DNA of 64,000 nucleotides, taken from contig NZ_JAFLNH010000004.1 of assembly GCF_018361265.1 (NCBI RefSeq), positions 1 through 64,000 of the forward strand. The letters run 5' to 3'. The translations under genes and the position numbers were made by a program. This DNA is from Mycobacterium sp. SM1 (GTDB taxonomy: Bacteria; Actinomycetota; Actinomycetes; Mycobacteriales; Mycobacteriaceae). The notes beneath the pieces were generated by a model. The model saw only the letters and a list, made by a program, of their open reading frames with translations. It searched no databases and had not been told where the DNA came from. This document shows positions 23,173-32,036 of the stretch, piece by piece. Positions within the stretch are counted from its first letter, which is position 1. Each line of letters starts with the position of its first letter.

Positions 23173-23378
23173 GTGAGGTAACGGTCAATGGCCGAGCGAA
23201 TCAGTTCCGACATCGTGCTGCCCTCGTCGAGCGCTCGCTGCTTAAGCTGCCGACGGGTCGATTTATCGAGAAAGATCGTCGTACGGACGGAATCGGCCGG
23301 CGGCGTGAGAATGTCTTTCGCGGACTTCACCGGTTCAGGCTGAACACGCTTACCTACTCGGTTTTTCAGATCACTCAT
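23166..23378 (-). CDS. Ribbon-helix-helix DNA-binding protein, partition partner
   Basis: 70-residue protein, ATG 23378. The C-terminal half is a ribbon-helix-helix: SVRTTIFLDKSTRRQLKQRA followed by GSTMSELIRSAIDRYL. The first 30 residues are basic and flexible (MSDLKNRVGKRVQPEPVKSA). It overlaps the parA stop by ATGA, which is the plasmid-type parA/small-centromere-protein order, so I infer a ParG/Omega-like centromere or operator binder. The direct repeat 23135-23172 runs into its 3' end. Confidence 0.7.
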   Translation of the reverse strand: MSDLKNRVGKRVQPEPVKSAKDILTPPADSVRTTIFLDKSTRRQLKQRALDEGSTMSELIRSAIDRYLTT

Positions 23379-23699
23379 GCCAGTACCTCCAGAACTTCCT
23401 TGAGCACGTCGTCGTAGCCGTACAGCGGCCAACTCGGGGCCGTCCCATACGCCTGCTTTAGCGCCTCGCGACGCGGGATCGAAGACGCAAACACCGGCAC
23501 GCCCTCATCGGCAAAGGCTTCCACGGCGGCGGCCACGAGGTTGGTGCCCAACGCGACCGCCGTCAGCAGGACGACAGTCGGCCGCGCCGCCGTCACCTCC
23601 AACGTCGGCCACGCCCGCCGCATCTTCTTGGCCGCCCCCGGGCCTTGCCCGCGTCTTCCCGACCCCGCCCTTGGTGTGCACAATCGACACGACAGGCAT
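23375..23699 (-). pseudogene. Internally deleted parA ATPase
   Basis: The N-terminus MPVVSIVHTKGGVGKT is a textbook ParA deviant Walker A, starting at ATG 23699. Immediately after the P-loop the frame breaks. The C-terminal part (AARPTVVLLTAVALGTNLVA, GVPVFASSIPRREALKQAYG) continues in another frame to the stop at 23375. Roughly 100 residues normally between these parts, including Walker A' and B, are gone. The protein cannot work as a ParA ATPase. Confidence 0.8.
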
Positions 23700-23734
23700 A
23701 TAAACACCCTAACATCGGTATGTTTATATGCCTG
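23693..23734. promoter_or_regulatory. 14-bp inverted repeat over the parA start
   Basis: CAGGCATATAAACA (23693-23706) and TGTTTATATGCCTG (23721-23734) are perfect inverted arms with a 14-base centre. The left arm overlaps the parA start codon. The position suits an operator or centromere bound by the RHH partner (inference). Confidence 0.6.
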
Positions 23735-23801
23735 TATGGCGGCCCGAAGGGCTCCCGTAATGCCAGATTCGCTCCGCCGCTAAGGGAACCCGACATACTG
23801 T

Positions 23802-23860
23802 ATACCTATGCGTCCACATACCTATGCGTAAGAGGGCTGTTTCGGCGGTTTCTTTAGGTC
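23802..23860. repeat. Direct ATACCTATG repeats and second copy of the 38-bp repeat
   Basis: ATACCTATG occurs at 23802-23810 and 23818-23826, with the same 16-bp period as the arms of the palindrome at 23113 but in direct orientation. It is followed by the second identical 38-bp repeat (23823-23860). No gene lies in 23735-23913. Confidence 0.7.
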
Positions 23861-24026
23861 ACGTTCGGGAGTCCGGGGCCTTTCGTGCCCGATTCGCTGC
23901 TTGGATGTCTGAATCATTCGGGTCGTGACAGCAGCGATGCGGCGAATGTGGCGGTCTTCTCGTAGGCTTTCACCGCATTGTCGAGGTTTGACATGGTTGC
24001 CGCGGTGTCGGTTTGCGGATCGTAGG

Positions 24027-25723
24027 CCTCAGAATTTCACGGTGGCCCGGGTTCTGCTGTGGCGGTCTGCGAGGTGGCAGCTTTGTCGAGGTTTTGAGGT
24101 TGGGGGTAGGCGGCGGCGCCGCGTGTCGTGCGGTGACGCCGGGTCCTTTATCCCGGGGGTGGTTACTCCTTTCTTGGGGTCGAGCGGGCACAGGGGCCTG
24201 TGGGTCAGGGTATGGCGCGGACCCTGTTGAGGGCGTCGGCGAATTCTTTTGCCCAGGGCCAGGTTTGGGGGATCCGCAGGATCAGGTAGCGGGATCGTTT
24301 GATCAGCCGGGCCGCGGCGTGCAGCAGCCGGTAGCGCAGGGTGGCGGGTTCGGCTTTGGCCAGTGGGCCGTCCAGCAGTAGCAGTCGCATCCAGCACAGC
24401 AGGTCGATGGCGATCGCGACGGCGGTGACCCAAGCGGTGTTGATGGCGAACGAGTGTGAGGGCCAGCGGGCCAGGCCGGTGTCTTTGCCGGTGCGGATGA
24501 AGCCCTCCACCCGGGCGTGGACGCGGTGGCGGGCTTCTAGTCGCTGGGGTTGTCCACCGGCAGTCGAGGTGGCGAGGACCTGGTAGCGGTAGCCGGCCAG
24601 CTGCTCGAACAACGACAACTGGGTGCCGTGTTCGATTTCTTCGCGCCGCACCAGGACGCGCATGCCGGCCGGCCAGCCGACCAGCTGATCCCCTCCGGTG
24701 CTGTGGCGCAGCAGCCCGGTCAACTCGGCGACCTGGGCGTCGTCGCGGGCCGCCCCGGTGGCATCCAGCGCGGCTTGCCATCCCGCATCGGGCATCTGGC
24801 CGATCGCGACCCGGACCCGCTCATCGAGGTCGAATCCGACCGAGTAGCCCACCGACATCCCCGGCCGGGCATTGAGTTTCTCCAGGTGTTCGACGACGGC
24901 GTGGCTTGAACCCGCGCCGTCGATGGTGACCAGCAACTTGCGGCGCCACGTGGCCGGGATCGCCGCGATCGCGGCGTCGATGATCGCGATATGATCGGCC
25001 GCGGTGTTCGAGCCGGCGTTGCCGGGACGGGCGATCACCGCCAGCAGTTCGCCGGTGTTGTCACACCACGCCAACAGCGGGTGGAAGCCAAACCCGCCTT
25101 TGAAATTGCCTGCGGCGTGCTGCTTATCGCTGTGCGACTGAATCAGCGAGGCGTCGATGCGGATCACGATCGTGTCCCCGAGGTCCCCATAGCAGGTCTG
25201 CGAAGCCGGGATCGCACCGTGGCGGGCCTCGATCGCCTCCCACACCCGAGAGCGGACCTTGTTGCGCACGGCCGTGACCTCGGTGATGCTCTGCTTGTCG
25301 ATCTCGCCCAGGGACCGCCACATCGTCGGAACCGACGCCACCGCCTCAAACAACCGGTGCTGATCGCGCAGCACCGCGGTGCCGGCCAGGTTCTGTGCTC
25401 CGCCCGCGATCGATACCGCCACATCGCGCAACACCGCGCCTCGGTCGTGGGTGACTTCTGGGCGCGACAGCACCGACGACAAACCGCTGGTCAAACCCAG
25501 ATTGTCGGCCAGCAACCGGGGTATCACGTTACCGGCGTGCCCGACCACGTCGTCGCCACGGACCTCAACTCGGACATTCTTCGACCAACCCGTAGTATCC
25601 TGCATCTGACAGGTGCACTCCCATCCTGGATAACCGTGCCTCGAATACTCCGATTATCCTTGCGGTAGTGCACCTTTCACGTTAGCGACACCCCTGAGCT
25701 CCACATTCGATGAAAAATCCAGG
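24027..25723 (-). mobile_element. IS1380-family element with 4-bp target duplication
   Basis: 1697 bp. Ends are CCTCAGAATTTCACGG (left) and, as reverse complement, CCTGGATTTTTCATCG (right). The flanks are TAGG on both sides (24023-24026 and 25724-25727), the 4-bp duplication expected for IS1380. It carries one transposase gene on the minus strand and interrupts a small gene. Confidence 0.9.
24205..25605 (-). CDS. IS1380-family transposase
   Basis: 466-residue DDE transposase with DTIVIRIDASLIQSHSDK, KLLVTIDGAGSSHAVVEHL and a C-terminal region of basic helices (LLHAAARLIKRSRYLILRIPQ), as in other mycobacterial IS1380 members. The frame is uninterrupted from ATG 25605, so the element may still be mobile. 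About 170 bases lie between its stop and the left IS end with no further gene. Confidence 0.9.
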   Translation of the reverse strand: MQDTTGWSKNVRVEVRGDDVVGHAGNVIPRLLADNLGLTSGLSSVLSRPEVTHDRGAVLRDVAVSIAGGAQNLAGTAVLRDQHRLFEAVASVPTMWRSLGEIDKQSITEVTAVRNKVRSRVWEAIEARHGAIPASQTCYGDLGDTIVIRIDASLIQSHSDKQHAAGNFKGGFGFHPLLAWCDNTGELLAVIARPGNAGSNTAADHIAIIDAAIAAIPATWRRKLLVTIDGAGSSHAVVEHLEKLNARPGMSVGYSVGFDLDERVRVAIGQMPDAGWQAALDATGAARDDAQVAELTGLLRHSTGGDQLVGWPAGMRVLVRREEIEHGTQLSLFEQLAGYRYQVLATSTAGGQPQRLEARHRVHARVEGFIRTGKDTGLARWPSHSFAINTAWVTAVAIAIDLLCWMRLLLLDGPLAKAEPATLRYRLLHAAARLIKRSRYLILRIPQTWPWAKEFADALNRVRAIP

Positions 25724-26203
25724 TAGGCTTGGAGCCCGGTCAGCGACGCCACTGTAGCGGCGATGTCGTACATCAGCGGAATCCGCGTGCTGCCGGTGCC
25801 GCACCGGTAGGGGCAGGACAGCGAAACACCCGTTGGTGTGTAGCCGAACGATATCCCGGTCGCGTCGTCGTCGAAGGCGACGCCGCCCGCTTCCTCGCGA
25901 ATCTCCGCCTCGGGCAGCACCGATTCCGCTTGCGTGCGGACCTGCTGCAGCGCGGCCGCCAGTAGGTGTTGTTCCTGCGGGCCGTAGGTTCCCTCGAACG
26001 ACTCGGCCCACTCATCGAATGTCTGCCCGGGCTTCGGCAACCAGAAATTGATGTCATACGACACGGGCCATCACGCCCTTTCGATGTCGTCGAGGAGCAC
26101 GTTGAGAAGTATGCGGCGGCTGTCCTCCCGAAGCTCGTCTCTTACGATCCGCATACCCAGCATCGCAATTATCCTCCGGGAAATCCCCCGAAAGTGTGGA
26201 GGC

Positions 26204-26515
26204 ATGCACTATGAGGTAAGGGCATGTCAGAGACGCGCAGGAAGTTCGACCGGGAGTTTGGGGGAGGGAGCGGTGCGGATAGTCCGGGATACCGGTAAGC
26301 CGATCGCGCAGGTGGCCCGAGACCTCGGGATCCATCCGGGCACCCTGGGTAATTGGGTTGCCAAAGATCGTGCTGAGCGGGAAGGCGCCCAGGGGCTTTC
26401 CACCGCTGATATCGCCGAGTTGAAGCGGCTGCGCGCCGAGGTCGCCGAGCTGCGCATGAAGCGTGATGTGCTCAAGCGATCCGTGGTCGGCTGGGTAAAG
26501 GAGGCGACGAGGTGA
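26204..26515 (+). CDS. IS3-family OrfA (copy 2)
   Basis: 103 residues, nearly identical to copy 1 but with ELKRLRAEVAELRMKR, where copy 1 has KRPRAE; the Leu restores the zipper heptad, so this is the better-preserved version. The same two-start and G-tract arrangement is present. The stop overlaps the orfB GTG at 26512. Confidence 0.85.
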   Translation: MHYEVRACQRRAGSSTGSLGEGAVRIVRDTGKPIAQVARDLGIHPGTLGNWVAKDRAEREGAQGLSTADIAELKRLRAEVAELRMKRDVLKRSVVGWVKEATR

Positions 26516-27205
26516 GTGTGGCCCGCTTTATCGCCGACCAGAGGACCGTGCATCGGGTGCCACACACGGTGTGCTGCGCGCTTTTGGGGGTCAGCGTTTC
26601 CTGGTTCTATAAGTGGGTGCGTCCCGAACGTGGAAGGGAGTGAGATGTAGGTAGAGCTTCCAGAAGCGGTGCTGTGCAGAAGATGAAGGATTGTCGGCCC
26701 TTCGGAGCCGCCCTGCGGGGGGAGGCTTCAAACCACCACATGCTGCGGAATCGGAGACGTGACCGTGGTGAGCGATGTGGACACGGCGCGCATGACGTGT
26801 CAGGTGGGGATCGGGAAGGCGAGCGCGAGCGAATCGCTGTTGACGTGTCGAAATAGAAACAGGTGGCATCGAAACCGGGGTGTCCATTTGATCCCGGGAT
26901 CAGTCTGGCGGGTGCCCGCTGATTGGCCAGGCGGTGTCCGGCATGGAGGCGACGCGAGCCCGGTCTGCGGCTTCTGCATGGAACGGGAGAGAGCCGGAGC
27001 CGATACGTTTCGTTCGGGTTTCCGAGCGGGCGAGAGGGAGTAGCCCGCGCCTGGCGTGGGTGTGAGTACCGTCGCGGGTCCGGCTGGCGGACTGGCTCGT
27101 AGTAGTGATGAAGCTCCTGTAATGGGGGTGGAGCGAAGGGGCCGGGTCATCTGTGACGGTGTTCGTTAGAGCAACTGAAACCCGCTGGGGTTCAGGAGGA
27201 GTCGC

Positions 27206-28468
27206 ATGAACGCGTTGAAGTTGCCGGACAAGCCATTCGAGATTTCGAAGTGGGCGGTCCAGGAGGCATGGGAGAAGGTCAAGGCGAACAAGGGCGCACC
27301 GGGCGTGGACGAAGTAACAATCGAGGCATTCGAGGCCGACCTGCAGGACAACCTGTATAAGGTGTGGAACCGGATGTCGTCGGGCAGTTACTTTCCGCCT
27401 CCGGTGCGTGCGGTGGAGATACCCAAGCCGCACGGCGGCGGGACCCGAATGCTGGGCGTGCCTACCATCGCTGACCGGGTGGCGCAAACGGTGGTCGCAG
27501 AGCAGTTGAAGCCGAGGGTCGAGACGATCTTCCACGACGACTCTTATGGCTACCGCCCGGGCCGCTCGGCAGTGGACGCGGTGGGCGTATGCCGGCAACG
27601 CTGCTGGAAAACCGACTGGGTGATCGATTTGGACATCCAAAAGTTTTTCGACAGCGTGTCTTGGGACCTGATGCTCAAGGCGGTGCAGGCCAACACCGAT
27701 TTGCCGTGGGTGATGTTGTATGTGCGCCGGTGGCTGCAAGCCCCGGTGCAGTTGCCCGACGGCACCCTGCAACAGCGAGACCGGGGCACCCCGCAGGGTT
27801 CGCCGGTCTCGCCCGTGCTGGCAAACCTGTTCTTGCACTACGCGTTCGACGCGTGGATGGGTCGGGAGTTCCCGACCGTCCGGTTCGAGCGCTATGTCGA
27901 TGACGCGGTGGTGCACTGTGTCAGCGAGCGCCAGGCCCACCGGGTGTTGGCCGCGCTGCAAGACAGGATGGTCGACGTCGGGCTGCGGCTGCATCCCGAC
28001 AAGACCCGGATCGTGTACTGCAAGGACGGCAAACGGCGCGGTGACTATGCGCACACGTCGTTTACCTTCCTCGGCTTCACGTTCCGGCCACGGGGAGCGC
28101 GGGCCAAGGACGGGAGCATGTTCGTCTCGTTCTCGCCTGCGGTCAGCAGGGACGCCTTGACGAAGATCGGACGCGAAGTACGGTCCTGGCGACTGCACCA
28201 GCGCACCGGGCAATCCTTCTCCGAGCTCGCACGGTGGCTCAATCCCATCGTGCGCGGCTGGATGAATTACTACGGCGCTTTCTATCGGTCGGCGCTGTAT
28301 CCCCTCCTGACACGCATCAATGCCTACCTGATGCGTTGGGTCCGCAAGAAATACCGGCGGCTGCAGGGACGCCGTGCGTTTCAGCAAGCGTGGCAGCGGG
28401 TCACCACTCAGTACTCGCGGTTCTTCGCCCACTGGGCCTGGACCACTGCCGTCCCGGCCGTCTGGTGA
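27206..28468 (+). CDS. Group II intron reverse transcriptase/maturase
   Basis: 420 residues from ATG 27206, preceded by TTCAGGAGGAG. RT blocks: NKGAPGVDEVTIEAFE, YFPPPVRAVEIPKPHGGGTR, DSYGYRPGRSAVDAV, VIDLDIQKFFDSVSW, GTPQGSPVSPVLANLFLHY and the active-site YVDD in FERYVDDAVVHC. The maturase X domain follows (SELARWLNPIVRGWMNYYGAF). It ends after FFAHWAW with no HNH endonuclease, so it belongs to the endonuclease-lacking class. All catalytic motifs are intact. Confidence 0.95.
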   Translation: MNALKLPDKPFEISKWAVQEAWEKVKANKGAPGVDEVTIEAFEADLQDNLYKVWNRMSSGSYFPPPVRAVEIPKPHGGGTRMLGVPTIADRVAQTVVAEQLKPRVETIFHDDSYGYRPGRSAVDAVGVCRQRCWKTDWVIDLDIQKFFDSVSWDLMLKAVQANTDLPWVMLYVRRWLQAPVQLPDGTLQQRDRGTPQGSPVSPVLANLFLHYAFDAWMGREFPTVRFERYVDDAVVHCVSERQAHRVLAALQDRMVDVGLRLHPDKTRIVYCKDGKRRGDYAHTSFTFLGFTFRPRGARAKDGSMFVSFSPAVSRDALTKIGREVRSWRLHQRTGQSFSELARWLNPIVRGWMNYYGAFYRSALYPLLTRINAYLMRWVRKKYRRLQGRRAFQQAWQRVTTQYSRFFAHWAWTTAVPAVW

Positions 28469-28480
28469 TCAAGGTGACAA

Positions 28481-28514
28481 GAGCCGTATGAATCGAGAGG
28501 TTCACGTACGGTTC
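28481..28514 (+). ncRNA. Group II intron domain V
   Basis: 34 nt starting GAGCCGTATG and ending CGTACGGTTC. The ends pair into the D5 hairpin with the internal GAGAGG-type loop/bulge seen in bacterial group II introns. A second hairpin (CCGGAGGG with CCCTCCGG) follows before the 3' splice site as domain VI. This is the ribozyme core. Confidence 0.88.
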
Positions 28515-29812
28515 CGTGGGAGCCGGAGGGTGCGACCCCCTCCGGCCACCCGACCTGGACCGCGAGCCCACTGAGCGGCAGCGACGCCGCGCGCAGCGGG
28601 ATGCGCGAGTGGCGGAGCTGTTCGAGCGCTCCCAGCGCACCTACGGCTCGCCGCGGATCCACGCCGACCTGCTCGCTGAAGGCTGGAAGGTCAGCGTGAA
28701 CACGGTGGCCGACTCGATGCGCCGGCAAGGGCTGGCCGGGCGCAAGCCTAAGCGCCCCAGGGGGTTGACCCGCCAGGACAAGAAGGCACCTCAGTTCCCC
28801 GACCTGCTCAAACGGGACGCCACCGCCGCAGCGCCCAACCGGGCGTGGTGCGGTGATATCACCGAAATCCCCACCGATGAGGCCAAACTTCTTTGGCTTC
28901 GGTCTTGGACCTGTGCGGGCGACGTTTGCTGGCTTGCCCGATGTCGGAGCACCCCGATGCGGAGCTTGCCAGCGACGCGATCAAGATGGCCGTCGCAGTA
29001 CGTGGCGGGCGCGCAGCGATCGCTGGCGTGATCTTTCACACTGATCGCGGATCTACCTACACCGCCAATGATTTCACTAAGCTGTGCCGCAAGCTCGGGG
29101 TGCGCCAATCGATGGGACGTGTCGGGTCGTGCTTCGACAACGCCGCCCGCGAGGCGTTCTTTTCCACCCTCGAACACGAGGTGCTGTCCCGCCACCACTT
29201 CGCCACCAAGGCACAGGCACGCGAGGCCATCACCACCTGGTGCTACGAGTTCTACAACACCCGACGTCGGCACAGCTCAGCCGGGTTGCTGCCACCCGTC
29301 GAATACGAAAAAATCACGGCCATCCAACCGCAGGCCGCATAACGGAAACCTCCACGTTTTCAGGGGAAACCCACTCCCGTATTCAACCGTGTAGAGTTTT
29401 GATGGCACTTTCGTGAACCCGGCTATTATCGGGCGATGATAGGAAAGGTCTTTTTTGCTTCTTGTCGACAACTCCCACCGCAGATGCGGCTTACGCCTGC
29501 GGAGAATCTCGCCAAGGTATGCCTTCATATCCAGAGCAACTGAATACCAGTCCGCGGTGAGTCCGCCGGGCCAGTTCTCCTGGTCGGGGTCGGGCTCTGC
29601 CCGGTCGACGAACCACTCGTTCAACGCCGCGACGGACTCGTCGGTGAAGTCCAGCTTCGGCCCCTCGTTGCGTGTGGTCAACCTGTTGAGCATCGCGATC
29701 CGCTCGTCGAGATGGCCGACGAAGTAGTCGAAGTTCTTCTCCGCATCAGAGCGCGACCACTGCTTGGGGGGGCCCGAAGCCCTCACACCGGAATCGAAAA
29801 TCTCGTACCCGG

Positions 29813-30108
29813 TGCCCGTTGAGCGCAGAACCAACCTCGGTCACGACCTTGTCGACGGCGATCTGCTGGGTCGTGGCCCACGCGGTCACCCGCGCCACCT
29901 GCCGATCCAGATCAGCTTTCTGATCCGCTGACGACACCCGCGCATACACCGCCGTCCGTCTACGCGGGGCCGTCTCGGCTACCGCATCGTTCACCAGAAT
30001 GAGCCGACCCACTCGCTGCGCCGGGACAGGCAACAACCCAGCGCGAAACCAGCGATACGCAGTCACCCGCGCCACACCGTTTCGCTCCGCCCACGCCGCC
30101 AGATTCAT
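29813..30108 (-). pseudogene. IS607-family TnpA remnant, copy 2
   Basis: Same N-terminal piece as copy 1 (MNLAAWAERNGVARVTAYRW, AVYARVSSADQKADLDRQVA), truncated after NGHR where it fuses into the 187-codon gene. On its other side the shared sequence stops at CAGCTAGCAGCCCC (to 30174), immediately before the toxin gene. The IS607 end therefore lies at the 5' end of the toxin gene. Confidence 0.85.
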
Positions 30109-30186
30109 GCTTCTGTTCCTATAGCACACCACCGACAACTACCGACCACTCAACCCGCAACAGCTAGCAGCCCCTCCCAGTCGGCG

Positions 30187-32036
30187 GTGCGCGGCTACGA
30201 TGTGTCGCATCTGGTCGAGCATGCCGCGCACTGGCGTGAGCTGGCGGAGCGCCGCCGCTCGGTGGTGGGCGCCATCAACGCGCAGGCCAACGCGCTGGAC
30301 TGGGTGGGTCAGGGCGATGAGGCGATGACAGCGACGATGGCCCGGCACTTGTCCACCGCCGAGGAGGAGGCCGGGCTGCTTGACGCCGCCGCGCAGAGCG
30401 CCGAGGGCGGCGCGAGCGTGCTGCACCGGCAACAGCAAGCCCTCTTGTCGGGGGTCGATCAAGCCCACCGGTCCGGGTTCGCCGTCGGCGAGGACTGGAT
30501 GGCTCATGATGCGATGTATCCGCCGGGCTCGATGGGCTGGTATGCCCGCCAGCCCACCGCACAGGCCATCTCCGCAACGCTTCGCGCCCAGGCGGGCGCG
30601 TTCGCCGCACAAGAGTTTCAGATTGCCACCGATGTGGTCAGCGCCGCCGCTGACCTGGGTGGGGAGGGCGCCGTCCACCGACACATCGAGGCGGTCGCAG
30701 CGACCACCGCCAGGCAGGTGCCGAACGCGGCGGTACCCCCACCACCAGGCCCCTCAGCACGGTCGGTGATCGATGCGCTGACCGGTGCCGATCGGCTGCT
30801 CCGGTACCTCTCACCGCCGCACATGTCCACCCCGCCACCAGCTCAGGTCTCGCCGACACCCGCCGGCAGTGCGGTGGCGGGCATCAGAACGCAGTTGTGG
30901 CCGCTGTTGCCCGGTGGCGGTGTGCTATCCGCGGCCGGTGGCGGCGGGATTGGTGTGGCCGGTGCTGGTCCTGCCGGCGGCGCAGCCGCGCCGGGCGGGG
31001 GGGTTCTCGCAATGCTGGCCCAGGCCGGTACAGGCGCGACCTCGGCGGCCACCAAGGTGATCACCACACCCGCCGCCCTGGGCGCAGCCTGGACAGCCGG
31101 GGTCATCGCAGCATCGCCGGTAGCGCATATCCAATCCGACCCGTTGCCGCCCAGCCCATCCCCGCCGGTGCAGTTTGCCGATCCCGGACACGCACAGCAG
31201 GAGCATGCGCCGCAACCCCCGCCCTCCACCGATGCCTCCCAAACGCCCCGACCCCCGCAGGCGCAGCCGTCGGCCGCCACACCTGCACCCGTCGCGCCCG
31301 CCAGCACCGGTGGCCCTGGCCCCGTGCCCGCTGACGGGGCACCTGCACCCAACACTGGCGGCGGCGGTGCGCAGATGCTGGGCTTCGGCCCAGCTGGGCT
31401 GGGACCGGCACCACAGGCTCCGCGCTTGCCGCTACCGCTGGACCCCACACCACCGGTTCCCCCGCCTGTGCCGCCGATCGACGAAATGACCAAAGAGCAA
31501 GCACTTGCCGCGTACGTCAAATTAAAAGAAGACCTCGCCCGCTACAGCGATGACTGTCTGAAGCGCCCGTTTGTGCTGCCCCAAGAACAGGGCGCATATG
31601 ACAGTTGCGTCGCCAGAATGGGCGAGCTCAATGCGAGAAAGGCGGCACTCGAGTCCCGGCTACGGGACTTAGGCGTACAACTAGGAAATGAGCCCGCCCC
31701 GCCGCCCACGCAGCCGGGTGCACACGATACCCAGCCACCTGCGCAGGAATCACCCCAGATACCGCAGGAAACACCGCCATTTCCACCGCCAAACAGAGTC
31801 ACAGGACTCACGGAGCATGGCGCGCAGCAAGTTAACAGCCGCGATGGTGGTCATGGAGTCAGCGACAGCGCAATGCAAGATACCTCGAGCACCCGATTGG
31901 GCCGCCCCAGTATGTGCCGGACCAGTATGGCGGCTTTTATAAGTACGTTGGCAAGGACGCGACAGTTGCCCTGAACAAAGACGGGCAAGTCATAACCGCC
32001 TGGGCCATCAACCGTGATGGTTGGAGAAACCCATGA
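30187..32036 (+). pseudogene. Polymorphic toxin, frameshifted in its C-terminal toxin domain
   Basis: The N-terminal 170 residues are helical and WXG/ESX-substrate-like (DVSHLVEHAAHWRELAERRR, NALDWVGQGDEAMTATMARH). A long Pro/Gly/Ala linker and a coiled segment (AYVKLKEDLARYSDD) follow. The C-terminus starts as a toxin domain (GLTEHGAQQVNSRDGGHGVS) but the frame is lost at 31882. In the other frame it continues LEHPIGPPQYVPDQYGG, YVGKDATVALNKDGQVITAW and stops at 32034-32036, overlapping the next ATG. One base is missing. The tail resembles small BECR-fold RNase toxins (inference). The true start may have been cut by the IS607 remnant. Confidence 0.75.

Larger units (their letters stand above)
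23914..26064 (-). pseudogene. 149-codon hypothetical gene split by an IS1380-family element
   Basis: The 5' part reads leftward from GTG 26064 (SYDINFWLPKPGQTFDEWAE...) to the IS at 25723. The 3' part resumes at 24022 and ends at TGA 23914-23916 (DPQTDTAATMSNLDNAVKAY...LLSRPE). Removing the IS and one TAGG duplication joins them in frame at GLQAYDPQ, giving 450 bases or 149 residues, which shows the insertion is simple. Function unknown. Its size, and its place 6 bases after another small gene near a polymorphic toxin, suggest an immunity-type protein, but this is only inference. Confidence 0.8.
26617..28554 (+). mobile_element. Group II intron
   Basis: 1938 bp. The 5' end is GTGCGTCCC, the group II consensus start, right after exon AAGTGG. 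The 3' end is CACCCGAC before exon CTGGAC, ending in the usual AY. Copy 1 of the IS is the empty site and fixes both borders to the base. A domain V-like element lies at 28481-28514 and the encoded protein has reverse transcriptase and maturase domains. A candidate EBS1, CCATTTG (26884-26890), can pair with the last 7 exon bases TAAGTGG using two wobble pairs. Confidence 0.92.
26512..29342 (+). pseudogene. IS3-family OrfB interrupted by an intron and frameshifted (copy 2)
   Basis: The first exon (26512-26616) ends ...SVSWFYKW. The second begins at 28555 with LDREPTERQRRRAQRDARVA, so splicing would rejoin the frame exactly as in copy 1. About 330 bases into exon 2 one base is missing relative to copy 1 (AAACTTCTTTGG against AAACTGTCTTTGG near 28889), moving the DDE C-terminal half (from 28893, FHTDRGSTYTAND) to another frame. 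Even perfect splicing would therefore not give a full transposase. Confidence 0.9.
26178..29373 (+). mobile_element. IS3-family element, copy 2, carrying a group II intron
   Basis: Same element as 19422-20680. Total 3196 bp; without the 1938-bp intron it is 1258 bp, one base shorter than copy 1, which is explained by a one-base deletion near 28889. CTCC flanks both ends (26174-26177 and 29374-29377) as a 4-bp target duplication, so this is a simple insertion into the 187-codon gene. Confidence 0.92.
26071..29834 (-). pseudogene. 187-codon hypothetical gene split by IS3 copy 2
   Basis: The 5' part (29834 to 29374) includes SGPPKQWSRSDAEKNFDYFV, LTADWYSVALDMKAYLGEIL and SYHRPIIAGFTKVPSKLYTV. 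The 3' part (26173 to TGA 26071-26073) is RIIAMLGMRIVRDELRED...LLDDIERA. Joining across the IS and one CTCC duplication gives 564 bases, exactly 188 codons, reading VEYGRIIAML at the junction. The first codons (about 29834-29813) come from the IS607 remnant, so the true N-terminus was lost or fused. It probably formed an operon with the 149-codon gene; function unrecognised. Confidence 0.75.

Noticed and set aside
26900-28432. A 510-codon minus-strand frame opposite the intron reverse transcriptase
   Set aside because: The plus-strand frame has all RT motifs and the intron borders; the minus frame has no family-like content.
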